A stretch of 64,000 nt of DNA from Craspedostauros australis (lineage: Eukaryota > Bacillariophyta > Bacillariophyceae > Mastogloiales > Achnanthaceae): assembly GCA_026770025.1 (NCBI GenBank), contig JAMXDE010000010.1, forward strand, positions 1,116,001 to 1,180,000. The letters run 5' to 3'. The translations under genes and the position numbers were made by a program. Below are positions 11,078 through 22,562 of the stretch, piece after piece; the first letter of the stretch is position 1; each line of letters opens with the position of its first letter. The notes beneath the pieces are model-generated. The model saw nothing but the letters and a program-made list of their open reading frames with translations, did not search any database and had not been told where the DNA came from.

Positions 11078-13276
11078 AGCCACTATCAACTGTTCCACTC
11101 TCATTTACTCTGCTATCGTTGGATGTGCGTCCCACGTACATGTGCAGCGCAGTGAAGTGCAATGCAACCACGGCGCTTGATGGCAGAGAGAGGGGGTGAC
11201 ACTACCGTTGGCATCAGCACAGAGCAAGCGAACGATAAGGTAACCGATCAACTCGGCAGAAGCTATTTGCCTACAATCCGTGCCAAGAGAAGGAGCATAA
11301 TCGTGAATGCTCGACACACGCAGAGATCGTTAGCACTGCCAGCACTGCAACGACATCGTGAACAATGCAAAGTCCGACAGGCACCAGGGGCCATCAGTTC
11401 CTAAAGCCCGGTAGATTGGCAAACGGATGTCTGCCATATGCGCAGTCTGTGGCGGCATCACGCGGATAATTCCAACCGTCGCAACCCACCGCAATTTTTA
11501 CTCCTCCCCACTTTTGATAATCTATTCGATGTAGATACGTTTATTCCTTCCATCCTGCGGGTCATACACGTACGCACGCCCGCCTGCTGGCTTCATCACG
11601 ATAGCGATCCAGTGTTGCGCGGCAGCGTACCATCGCATGAAGAGCTGGCAGCGGTATCCATGCTGTTGCAGCTTACCTAGATTGCCGAAATGAAACTAGT
11701 AGCTGACAGCGCACCTTCATAGTTCGTACTCACATGACGAAAGGTTTCATAGCAGAAGATTATGACCCGTGTGAGTGAACGATGGTGCAGTCGCGCCTAG
11801 TCGTGACTCATATTTTCGTAAATTTTAAAATGATACATAAAACGTAATCTAGACCACCGTGCGATCGTGTCCATATAAAAATGGTGTTCATCCGACCTTT
11901 GCTTCGAAAGTTAGAGACCTTCATCTTCCACGCACAACGCCGTGGTATTTTTCCTTCTCATATGTCGGAAATGGGTCTTGGTTGTTCGTGACTTATGATG
12001 TTCAAAGGCGTCTTTTCGGTTAGCGACGGATAACATTTGTCGATACATGCTCACCAACGTCTCTACCAACCGCAACGTCACTATCTTGATCTATTCATGA
12101 TGGGCATTTCATTGCGCTATTCTCTGATTTCCGCACTTGGTTCTCTTGCAGCTTCTTGTGCATGCGAATTGCCTGGTTCGTCTGTCGAGATGTACATGTG
12201 AGTATATGTCAAGATGTGCATGTATATGTGCATCGTTCACCCGTTATTCTCTCATACGCACTTGGACGGTATAACTACACTCGTGTCGATAGTATGCTGT
12301 GATTCGTCAGAATTACAGCGGAAATGGAACACACGAAAAGGGGCAAGATTTCTGGAGGAAATTTGCAATCGACGATTTCTGAGAGAATTAGAAGATCGTC
12401 CGTCCATCCATCAATGGTACCAAGAGAATCTCGAGGTACTTCCCAACTAAACCTCAGATGACGATATCATCTGACAGACCACTGCATCACCAATGGAACG
12501 TGACATCTGGAGAGCAGAAGGACGCCTACTGACGTCAACAGGATGTCATCATGTCACCACGTCGACATCTGTCTCCAAGTCAGAGCAGGAGGCGAAGATC
12601 CAATGACCCATGAAGATCATGGATACTGAAGGTGAACTTCAAATGGTAAGTACTCATGGAGTAGGAACCAGTACTGAATGAACGGAGTGTCGAATGCAAA
12701 GTATGCATCGAACGCGGAGTATCGTGTAGCACGAGCACACGATGTTGAGAGAGAGAGAGAGAATACAGAGAGGAGCAAGAGAGCATCTCGCGTACCGACT
12801 CATAGTCGGAGACCGAATCTATGAAACAGATTGAAGCACCGAGAGCATCGGGCAAGAGAACGGGCGTACACCGAGAGGATCGGAGTAGCCAAGTAATGAA
12901 ATAGCAAACAGACGACTATCAACCAACACCATCTTCCACGATCGTAGGTTACCGTGAGCGGAACTTGCCAACATCGTCACAGGCTACGTGCTCCTCGTAG
13001 TCGTTCCGTTTGTCAACAACCCTCCATTGGTATCATCCATGCCATCAACAAAAATCGCAGGTATCAATTCAATTCAACTATCAACTACGCTTTACAACTT
13101 GCTCATGAAGATCTACATCCATCATTCCGTTTTTGACGATGGCAGCCCCAGGCCGCACACAAAGGTACCACTCCTATTTAATGACGGACATGGCGTTATC
13201 CGTCATGCATTCAAAGATCACGATGATGCTGGCAGCGACGGTGGTGTTGATTGTGGCAGCGTTGACATAGACAGCC
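11078..13276. other. 2.2-kb stretch without recognised gene
   Basis: Open frames stay under about 130 codons until the Asp/Gly repeat begins near 13,200, and none shows a family signature. A short GA run lies at about 12,748-12,760. It separates the host gene arm from the mobile-element block and may hold old, unrecognisable element debris. Confidence 0.4.
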
Positions 13277-13309
13277 GTGATGACGCCCAGGATAGCATTG
13301 TCAGTGGCT

Positions 13310-13860
13310 ATGGTCGCCCCCATGGCAACGAAGGTGGTGGTGCTACCCACAGCGATGCTGTCATCAAGGACGATGGTGGTGATGGCAACGAAGATGATGA
13401 TCGTATCGGCATCCACCACAATTCCATCATTGAGAACGATGGGGGCGATGGAAACCGAGGTGGTGATCGTGTCGGCACCCGTATCGGCATCCACAATGAT
13501 TCCGTCAATGAGAATGATGGGGGGCGATGGAGATGGCGATGGCAATGGAGGTGGTGATGGCGAAGGCAACCCAAACGATTCCGTCATGGAAGGCAATGGT
13601 GATGGCAATGGAGGTAGTGCCAGCAAGGGAAACAATGGTGATGATGGAAATGATGGCAATGGTAACGAGGGCACGGATGATGGCAGCGGCAATGGAAGGG
13701 ATGGCGATGGTGATGAGGGTGTGGGTGACAGAGGAGATGGTGGCCAGGACATGGGTGATAGTGTCGACGATGGAAGAGATGACGATGACAACAATGGTGA
13801 TGATTGTGACAGCAAAGAAAACGATGAGAGCGTGGGTGAGATGGATAAATATGGCGATGG
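13310..13860. repeat. GATGG-type minisatellite, open on both strands
   Basis: About 550 bp of imperfect short units built on GATGGNNATGG and GGTGATGGCAA. The plus strand reads as Gly/Asp/Asn-rich protein. The minus strand reads as a Ser/Pro/Leu-rich frame, so long open frames appear on both strands from composition alone. Confidence 0.7.
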
Positions 13861-14799
13861 AAGGGAAGGCAAAACGGATGAAGTCCAGCAGACATCACAG
13901 GCCCTCCCAAGCACAAGAAAGTGGCACAGTCCTCGCTTGAAACCAGCAGGGCATCGGAGAACAAGCAACGAGAAGAGCAGCACCATCAGTTTATTGTCAT
14001 GGAACAAGAGTTGCCAGTGTCCTAAGAGGAGCAAACAACAAGGCAAGCACAAGACTTCCCAGTCTGTCAACAAGCCAAAGAAAAGCACGGCAGTTGCGAA
14101 ACCAGTACCCACGAAGGTGTACACTGATTTTATGAGCACTCCCAAGATTGAAATGGGAACCAGCAGCAGCTAAGGCACAAACACCGGTGAAGCGCTCATT
14201 TCGCTGAAAGACGGAATTAAATCCTTTCAGCAGATGTGCGACATGGATTTGATGGATGTCAAGGTCAAGAACGTCGCTTTTTCCACCACCCCATTAGAAG
14301 TCCATGTGTTTTTCCACATCTGTGGAGAGCGTGGGGCCAAGCTCATGCAAGACGACATCAAGGTCAGAGCCATTGGATCTCATGACATTGGAACTCCTCA
14401 ATTCAACGCCACTGTCAATGTTCTGGAAGCAGAAACAGAATACGACCTCCTGGGCGCGGTTGGGGCTTCAGAAGATGGAGAAACGTCATTGACAGAAGAA
14501 GAGGATTCCAGTGATGAGGAATTCATCCCAGTGAACAGACAGAGCCAAGTCAGAGGCACTACTGCAGGGAAGCCTAGAGGGAGGGGATGGTCATCAAAAG
14601 CAAAATTTGTCAGGAAAATCATGCAGGGTATATTACAACAACTGGGGGGAGAAGACACTGAGGGGATGCTGAATGAAACACACCATGAAGGGTATGCATT
14701 GGAGATAGACCCATCCAACCACAGACCGTGGAGCAAGTCGAAAGGGGCATGGGTGCTAATGGCAGGTGCAGTATGGAAGTGCTTGTACCAAGGGGTGGC

Positions 14800-15105
14800 G
14801 AATGATTCTGGCTTGCTTGCTTGCGTGCTCAGGATGCGAAGTGAAACACTCTCAGGCACACAGATGACAGTCTTCTATTGATTATCTGTTGTTGGTGTAA
14901 TGCTGATACACTCCTTGTTGTGAACCAGATTGTGACTGCATGCCATGAATCCAACAAAGACACATGCTCTGTTCGTTTTTGTGTTGTTTTTTGCCCCTGT
15001 GTTGTTTCAGCCACAAACACTCCGCCTTTGTTGCTTGTGACTGTACGGTCATACAATCTTTGACCAATACGAGCTATGTGACTCGTTTGACTCCAAAAAT
15101 CGCTC
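14800..15105 (-). repeat. 300-bp dispersed repeat, copy 1 (inverted)
   Basis: It is nearly identical to the reverse complement of 15885-16185. Shared landmarks are the end GAATCATT, the near-palindrome TGTGACCGTACAGTCACA, and GGAGTCAAACGAGTC. It interrupts the decayed transposase-like gene, since homologous coding sequence lies on both sides. Confidence 0.8.
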
Positions 15106-15328
15106 TGTGGAGCCACCTTCAGGTACACTGGGGAGCACGATGGGATTCGTGAAGGGGAAAATGGACTTGCCACCTATTCACCTTGCCAAGAATCTGTACA
15201 CACTGTGTCTAGTGGGCAATGAAGACATGTCTGCCGCATGTCAGAGCAATATTGCACAGTCTTCTTCGCCCCATCAGTGTACACAGGCGCTAAAAGCGTG
15301 CCGACAGTCACTTCCTGAACATGAATGA

Positions 15329-15884
15329 CTGCGCCTTGCGCCAAAGCATTGCAACATCACAAGGAGACAAGTGACTTGTCTTTGAGACACATACAGGAGA
15401 ATTTGCAGAGGGGAGAGAAGACCTGAAGTCAACTATCCGTACAGGGTGAGCGCCACTACAGTCAGAAGTGCTGTGTCATTTCTGTCGCAAGTGACAATGC
15501 TAAGGGCAGGGATGTCACACTCAGTGACGTGGGGCGACATGACGTTCGAAAACGTGCCGGTCTTCAATCGTGGAGGGACATCAATTGGCAGGTTGTTCAA
15601 GATGTAGAAAGACACGAACAAGAACGGTCTGGGTTTTCCATCCTTCAACAATCTGGCCAAGCTCCTCAAGCAAAAGGCAATTGCAAGACTGGACTGTCAT
15701 CGTTCAAAAACAGCTTCTGGATGGCGTCGGAGGAACTGAAGCAATTGCTCAATCGATTACTGAATCTGCTGCCGGCCAAGCACAGATGCGATCGAGATGA
15801 CAACAACGGTCAGTTGGGGGAAGCAATTGAAATTGCTGAGACCCTTCTGTACTATTGGGATCTGATGGTCGTGTTCCTTAATTG
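15329..15884. other. Segment between inverted repeat copies, degenerate coding
   Basis: The 555 bp hold overlapping broken frames on the plus strand, one being VSFLSQVTMLRAGMSHSVTW and another 15529-15918. They look like decayed coding sequence of the surrounding element, but I cannot assign a family. Confidence 0.35.
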
Positions 15885-16185
15885 GAGAGCGAATTTTGGA
15901 GTCAAACGAGTCACATAGCTCGTATTGGTCAAAGATTCTGTGACCGTACAGTCACAAGCAACAAAGGCGGAGTGTTTGTGGCTGAAACAACACAGGGGCA
16001 AAAAACAACACAAAAACGAACAGAGCATGTGTCTTTGTTGGATTCATGGCATGCAGTCACAATCTGGTTCACAACAAGGAGTGTATCAGCATTACACCAA
16101 CAACAGATAATCAATAGAAGACTGTCATCTGTGTGCCTGAGAGTGTTTCACTTCGCATCCTGAGCACGCAAGCAAGCCTGAATCA
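15885..16185 (+). repeat. 300-bp dispersed repeat, copy 2
   Basis: Direct comparison with copy 1 shows an inverted pair about 780 bp apart, at over 90% identity by eye. The two copies may be independent insertions or the ends of a composite unit. Confidence 0.8.
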
Positions 16186-16938
16186 TTTGTTGGGAATACT
16201 CAGTGTCGCACATCCAGGTCAAACATGACGATAACCCTCTGCACTGTGCACACTTTGCCTTGCAAAAGACGCCTAAATTGAAACGCAATCGCACCAGCCC
16301 CAAGACCAAAAGCCAAACGAACAAACACAAGATTTGAAGAACCCGAAACACCTGACCATCAGATTCTGCCTTGGACGTAGTGGCATGCACCAAATGAACT
16401 ATTCACCCTCCTCCTACAGCCAATACTCGTCCCAGCACTGGTGCAGATGCGCCCACAGATGCACCCCCACAGATATCCATGAGGAAATTCTGTCGCGATA
16501 GAGGACCCCTGATGTCTCAGGAGACAAACTTTTTCATTTTTGTGCGAGGGCCTTGTCTCCTGAGATAAAACTAAAAATAACACGACGTTTCCTCGCGATG
16601 GGAAAAGTGGTCGACAAGTTGGACCCAAACCAGAATTGGAGCCCCTCGTTTTTCTTTCCTCGCGCGCATCATGTCCATGCTCTTCGGATGGACCGCTTCC
16701 TGCCTCTTTCTCTGTGTTCCCACGGCCAGTCTTACAAATGTAATCCTGATGATCTATCGAAAATGGTCATACATGTCCATCCATAGTGTTGTCTTGTTGT
16801 CCTACACTGTTGCTCTATATGCAAAATGTGAGTGCAAGCACGGTGATTGCTTGATCTAGAATGTTGTTGATTGAGGTGCTCAATATCTCCCGTTGGCTGC
16901 ACTGGTTTCCCTTCAAGGAGTGTTGGATTATGCTGTAT

Positions 16939-19496
16939 CTATAACTTACACCTTGAGCCATTCCCTTTTTCGTATTCCTCTTTTCTGATGCTTGCATGTG
17001 TTCTTCGTCTCATCGGAACAGTAACATCATGTACCTCCGGCGTCGACGTTTTCTTTCTCTGTTTGCGCGGCTGGTTTTCCCCATTGTCTTCTGCTGCCTC
17101 CGTTGTAGGGGCGATTGCTCGCTCAGATCGCTTCTTTGCAGGATGCTTTGCACTCCATTCAACGTAGTCAGGTTTGATGTTGACGGTCCAGGATCTATTC
17201 TTTCCATGGAGCATTCTGTAGCAGGTGTTTGCTGCCACTATCTCTTTGTTGTTTCTGCCAATGAGATGGCACATCTCAAGCTCTGTTTCCATTCCATGTG
17301 CTTCCTCCCATCGTTTGTAGTTCGCAGTTGGAGCTTCGCATGCAAACAAGTGGCACTGTATGCACATCCATTTTGTGATGACACTGCAAACAAGACATGG
17401 CTTCCGCATGTTTTCGCAGTGGATGGCTTCGTGGCTGCCCTCCTCAAGACGTTCCTCGAGCGCTTCGGCTTCCGTCGATGTTTTGTTTCTGTTTGGAGAC
17501 AGCAGCTGTCGGATTGATTTACCATCATTCACCTCGCTGTAATTGGTGGGTCTGTCATCCATACATGGTTTTTGCTGTTGTGCTGCAGCAATTGATGTGC
17601 TTCTCAGAAACAAGTTGGTCAGTTGAGTGTGCCCACTCTCCTGCTTCCTCCTTTTCGTGGCTATAGTGATGATATTGCCAAATACATCTTGCAATGTCTC
17701 CAAGGAAGTCGCCACAGAGCTTCAATGGTTAAGCATGTTTTGGTAGTTTGCCAATGTGGTGGCCCGGTCGAGGTCGGCGGAAGTATGGATGTCTTGTGTG
17801 CAACAGTAGTGCATCAGCTTGTGCAGAAACAACATGACGACTTCGAGAATGCGCACCACGGCTTGGCATTGAAATGTATCAAATGGTGGGTGTGCTTTGT
17901 GTTGCGTCGCCATCCTGGAGACGACATCGGATCCACCTTTCAAGGCATTCAAGCGAGATATGATGCTGGGCACGAAAGTGTGCACGTGTGGAATAGGGAT
18001 GGGCAATTCCTGGCATGCCTTCCAGATCTTGAGCGTGTGTGACACATCTTCCACTGTCAATGCCGCGATGTGCTGCCCTCCCAAGGAGCGTACCTTTGGG
18101 TTGCGCTCTGATGACAGATATGTTTGCAGCGACTTCCCTGAGCTGGTAGCAGCAAGGGATCCACTTGTGTATGCGAAATCCAACTTGAACAGGTAAAAAT
18201 CCTGCAGTACAATCTGATAGGATGAAAGGAGCGCCGGTGGGAATCTTGTTGACATGGACCTCATTATGTTTGCAGTAGAGTCACCTGCTAGCATTCAATT
18301 GGAACAGACGGATTCGTGCAATCGCATTCGAAATAGAGAGAACGCAGGAGTGAGGACGTGGTGCCAACGATGTGAGTAGTCATGGCATTTGCATGCTGTA
18401 CATGGAAGCACTCACCAATCACCAATATAGCACCAGAGACTCCAAACATGAATGCATGATGGAGGAGTTGTATCATCTCTGCGTCCTTCTCAAACAGAGC
18501 TCTCCATTCATCGCTCTGTGCATGAAGGAATACGTGGCCCGTGCCATCGAGGTTGTGCTCTCTGTTCGCCTTGAGCTGGTGAAGTTTCTCAACATTTTCT
18601 GTGGCTGGTGTAGTTATTGTCTTCATCTCAATCACGAACACCTCGTCGGTGCTGTCATCATTGGGATCACCGACGATGGCCAGGAAGTCTACAGAGGCGC
18701 GAGCATATTGCCTTGACATGCTGCGCACCACTCCTCCTCGGTAGGAGGCCTTGACCCGTCCGTTTTTGCCACCCACTCCAGCACAATCCAACACTCTTTT
18801 CATCAGGGGGACTTTGTTGGTATGTCCAAGCTTCACGGTCTTGGCTTGTTTTCCATGGATGCCCTTCATGAACCATGACTGCAGCATGGTGGTCGACAGC
18901 TTGTCATCGAGAGCGGTCATCCACGGGGTGAGGCCAGTTCTGCCCTCATCGCCATTCGACTCCTTGTCATTTTCCAATTCTTTCAGTCTCAAAGCTATCA
19001 ATCTCTCAATCATCTGTTCTCTGTTGAGTTTGATTATCTTCACCCTTGGTAGACGTTGCTTCAGCTCCTTCTTGAGTGTTCCGTCGGCCACAGCAACGAA
19101 TTGCCTCCGGACCTTGTCGGATTCTTCGAGAACGGTTCGAAGCATGGTGCACCGTGTTGCCCTGGACCTTTTTGTCTTGTTCTGATAGAACAATCGCATG
19201 AGTTCCACAAAGTCTTCATCACACATGGTATCAGCTTTGTCAGCGGTAGAGTTGATAGATGCAAGGAGTGCAGCTTCCGTTTCTGTGGAGTTGAAATCGG
19301 GTCGTGTTAGGTTGTTAAACATGGCAACGGCTTTCAGCCTTTGTGATTCCATTGCCAAGGCCTCTGAATACTCAGCCTTCAGCTTCACCACATCCCTCCC
19401 AATGTACTGACCAATTGTCTCCCATGCCACTTGATTGAATGTGTTGTGATTGGCAGAATTGCACCACTCTCCACTGTCAAGTACGGCTTTGATCAT
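16939..19496 (-). pseudogene. Decayed mobile-element gene with PD-(D/E)XK (YqaJ-like) nuclease domain
   Basis: Three successive minus-strand frames read as one gene: 19496-18288 (402 codons), 18294-17722, and 17715-16939. The last two share a frame and are separated by a single TGA at 17722-17724. The first joins by a frame change or an unrecognised intron near 18290. In the first frame, residues 268-292 read SVDFLAIVGDP...VFVIEMKT, giving D270 and E290-x-K292, the core of PD-(D/E)XK nucleases. Upstream WFMKGIHGKQAKTVKLGH resembles the entry of YqaJ-type recombinases, and a Gln/His-containing helix follows. The last frame has a Cys cluster (CLVCSVITKWMCIQCHLFAC) resembling the zinc fingers of piggyBac-type proteins. 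The open frame also continues upstream of 19496 through a TGA near 19540. The gene sits among transposons, so a mobile origin is inferred. Whether the nuclease acts in transposition is unknown. Confidence 0.5.
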
Positions 19497-19950
19497 AGCA
19501 AAGACTGATGTGCTTGTAAAAGCAAATCGCCGATGGCTGTATTCGTCACTTCATTCTGCTTTGGGTGGTGTGCTGGTCGGCGGCCCAGATTGCTTTTGTG
19601 TGTTGCATTGTGTGTTTGAAGTCAGTCACAAATGCTCGTGACAGGCATGATCATCAATCCGTGAACATAAAAAAGTTCGCGCCAAAAATTATCGTGTGTT
19701 GTTTACGTGTTGTTGATTCGGACTGAGTTGCTCACATGAGTCTATCTACTTTATGCAAGGTTGTTGCATCGCCCTGACGTCGTATCATCGTGTGGCTGCC
19801 TTCAATCGACGTAGTATCCTCTCCTGCACCCGCCCATGTAGTATTGGTCTTCGTCCTTCACTTGCTCCAAAGATATACCAACTTTCCTCCAGATCAGTGC
19901 TCCTCCAAGTATCACAATCAACCCGTCCACCACCACCACTCCTCTTCACC

Positions 19951-22562
19951 ATGCCTCTCAAAGTTGGTTCCCACGTCCTCTCTAAGTTCAACCATCCCTC
20001 CCACGGATCTCATGGTGAGAAGGTCCCTCTCCGCACCATCGTCCTGAAGTCCCTCGCTGATCGTGTCTGGTCAATCCACTGGACCTCGCTCGAGGTTGTG
20101 TGTGACCACCAAGCTGCGACGTTGAAGCTCATCAACGAACCCATCTACCATGCCCCTCCTGACAAGATTACCAACCTCATCCGCACCCGCTACATTGGGA
20201 AGGGTGTGTTGGCACTGCGACGCTTCCAGGAGAAGCGTGCATTCACCGCTGCGCTCCATAGAGCTCCAGAATGGCTCAGCAGTCAGGAACGTGATGGCCG
20301 GCGTCTCCATTGCCCACGCATCGACCGCAAACCACCCCGATCGCTCCCATCATGGCCACCCTGAATCGATGTCAAGAGTTCCTCCAGCTGGATCAAACTC
20401 TGCCTCTCGCTCTTTTTGCGTCGAAGGAGCAATCTCCGATGGCGACGAGCTTCGCGCTGATGTTCGCAGCAGCAGCCGCGATGCCTCTGATGGAGCCGAT
20501 GATGCTGATGGTGGCAGCGACTTGCCCATGGGCGACGACGCCAGCGCCTTGTCAGTCCATGATGGACCACACCTCGACTACTCCTTTTGAGGCGACCGAC
20601 TGGCCAACGCAGTGCCGCACAGGGCAGCCAAGCTTGCCCTTATGGGGACGAATGTGGTTGTGGGCAAGGGCCTTGATACTCAGACCTGGACTGTGGTTCC
20701 TGACGACCACATCCAGGCTCACAGCCCTTCGCCATGCAAGACTGTGGCAGTGACGGGGTTTAACTTCCGCGACACATCGCAAAAGTCAAGCAGCAACCGA
20801 AGGGGCCGTGCCAACTTGTTGCATCTCATCCAACATATGTGACCAGGTGACTGGAAAGCGCAGGTGGACTGCTTCAACCAGCGGACCATCAATGCGAATT
20901 CAGCAGGAAATTCGATCGGAATCTCTCGCACTGTCTTCGACAGCGAGTTCTGGGTGTTCTTTGGCATCCTGCTTTTGGGCAAGCTTCACAAAACCTGCAA
21001 CCTGTGGGGACAGGGACAACAGGAGGGTTCCTGCAGACTACGAACATCTCGAACTACATGTCCAAAGGACGCTTCCGCCAACTTCGCGAGATTCTGATGC
21101 CGATGATATTTGCGGATGAATCAAGGAGGGGCAAGGATCCACGGTGGCAGATTCAGGCAGGCGTCGAGGCATTCAACCGCCAGCGCTCCGAAGTTGCCAT
21201 ACCAAGTCATATCAATGTACTTGATGAATCCATGAGCGCTTTTCAACCTCAAACAAAGAAAACTGGGAACCTGCCACACCTGACATTCGTCAGTCGCAAG
21301 CCAGAGCCCTTAGGTACCGAGTTAACGTCAGTGGCTGATGGTGCAACTGGCATCATGCTGCATCTGGAGATACAGAGAGGCTAGAAGGGGATGGAGAATG
21401 CAAAATATCTTGATACTGTGAAGCGAGCACATGTCGCCTGCACCCTTCGCATGGCAATGGCCATGAGCAGAATGGGAGAGCAGAACCTTCACTACCATCC
21501 ACCACACCTTCCAAAGAGCATCTTCCTTGGCGATACCTGGTTGGTTCCTATCGGACAGTTCATGCCTTGACCACTCAAGCAGATTCCGATTTCATTGGCG
21601 TTGTCAAAAACAACCATGCCAGTTTCCCAAAAGCCTTTCTTGAGAAATCAATGGAGAATTGGCCATCTGGATCGCAGCTGCTCCTTTGGTGCAAAGGCGA
21701 TGACGAAGGCAGTGGCGATGGCAGCAACAAAACAAGAACTGCATACTATGCAATGGGGTACAAGTATTGCAAGAAGAAAGTGATCTTGTTCGTGTTCTCA
21801 GAAGGGGCGGGTCATGTGAACCCGGGCAACCCATACATTGCCCGGTGGATCTCAGATGAAGATACTGCGGAGTCCAGGGAAGTTCCAAGACCCCAAGTCG
21901 CAGCAAAATACTTCTGTGACTGTGGCAAAGTGGATAGCCACAATCAAGCCCGCCAAGACACCCTCGGTCTTGAGAGGGTGTGGAGGACCCGCAATGGCTA
22001 CTTTCGCCTCATGACGACGTTGTTTGGGATAACTGTGGTGGATGCATGGCTGGCGTACAGACATCACTTGGCGGGAAACCACAGGCACAAGCAGGTGCCT
22101 CCTTATGATTTTGTCAATCTACTTGCAGAAGACATGATACAAAACAAGGAAGACCGCGTAGCAAGATGTGATCAAACACTTGTTGTTGGCATCAGTGCAG
22201 CATCAAGTGATACAACCAGCAACAATTCAAAACGAGGTGTAGAGATTGCTCCACTACCACCAAGGCCAAAAGAAAGGAACACAATGTTCGAAATATGCAA
22301 TCATTGCATTCGAGTCACCGAAGACTCCATCCCCAACTCGTACACAAACTCCAAGGGGCAGAAAGTGATGGGGTGGAGGAAGAAAAGAGGCAAGTGCTGC
22401 AGATGCAAGAAGAGTGTCAAGTATGTCTGCCACGGATGCCCTTCTGCAGCAGCGAGTAAAACGGTGTGGTGTTGCTCTCCAGTTGGGGAAGATAGCAGCA
22501 GAAGCACTTGCTTTGAGCAACATGCATTGAAGCACATCGAGGACACTGGGCTGACTGTCTGA
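19951..22562 (+). pseudogene. piggyBac-type transposase relic (DDE_Tnp_1_7)
   Basis: Plus-strand coding is spread over several frames. An N-terminal part begins at ATG 19951 (MPLKVGSHVLSKF). The middle includes VDFNFRDTSQ-like text near 20750 and DCFNQRTINANSAG near 20864. The transposase core at 21004-21384 has LDESMSAFQPQ and PHLTFVSRKPEPLGTEL. It is cut by TAG 21382-21384, reads on in frame to about 21540, and then needs a frameshift to enter 21567-22562. That last part carries GVVKNNHASFPKAFLE, FCDCGKVDSHNQARQD (third catalytic Asp region) and a C-terminal Cys/His zinc finger (about 22285-22530). The order of these blocks is that of piggyBac transposases. Several stops and frameshifts make this copy inactive. 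No terminal repeats were found by eye. Confidence 0.75.

Larger units (their letters stand above)
13277..15328 (+). pseudogene. Decayed transposase-like gene related to the one at 38.3-40.5 kb
   Basis: A plus-strand frame runs from 13277, stops at TAA 14171-14173, and continues in the same frame from 14174 to 14881. The first part is the Gly/Asp repeat plus a basic linker; the second carries VAFSTTPLEVHVFFHICGER and DDIKVRAIGSHD. The frame then enters a 300-bp repeat (about 14800-15105). Beyond it, 15140-15325 encodes DLPPIHLAKNLYTLCLVG and SSSPHQCTQALKACRQSLP, which closely match DLPPVKLAPNLYTICLVG and SASPHQCTNLLTRYKSELP in the gene at 38327-40546. The text just before the repeat (AGAVWKCLYQGV) also aligns with SNALWKALIPAI there. 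So this is one old gene broken by a stop and an insertion. The catalytic C-terminal half is not seen. Confidence 0.6.

Noticed and set aside
13174..14145. 323-codon minus-strand Ser/Pro/Leu-rich frame
   Set aside because: It is the reverse reading of the GATGG minisatellite. The plus strand continues in frame into recognisable element coding, so the minus frame is treated as a shadow.
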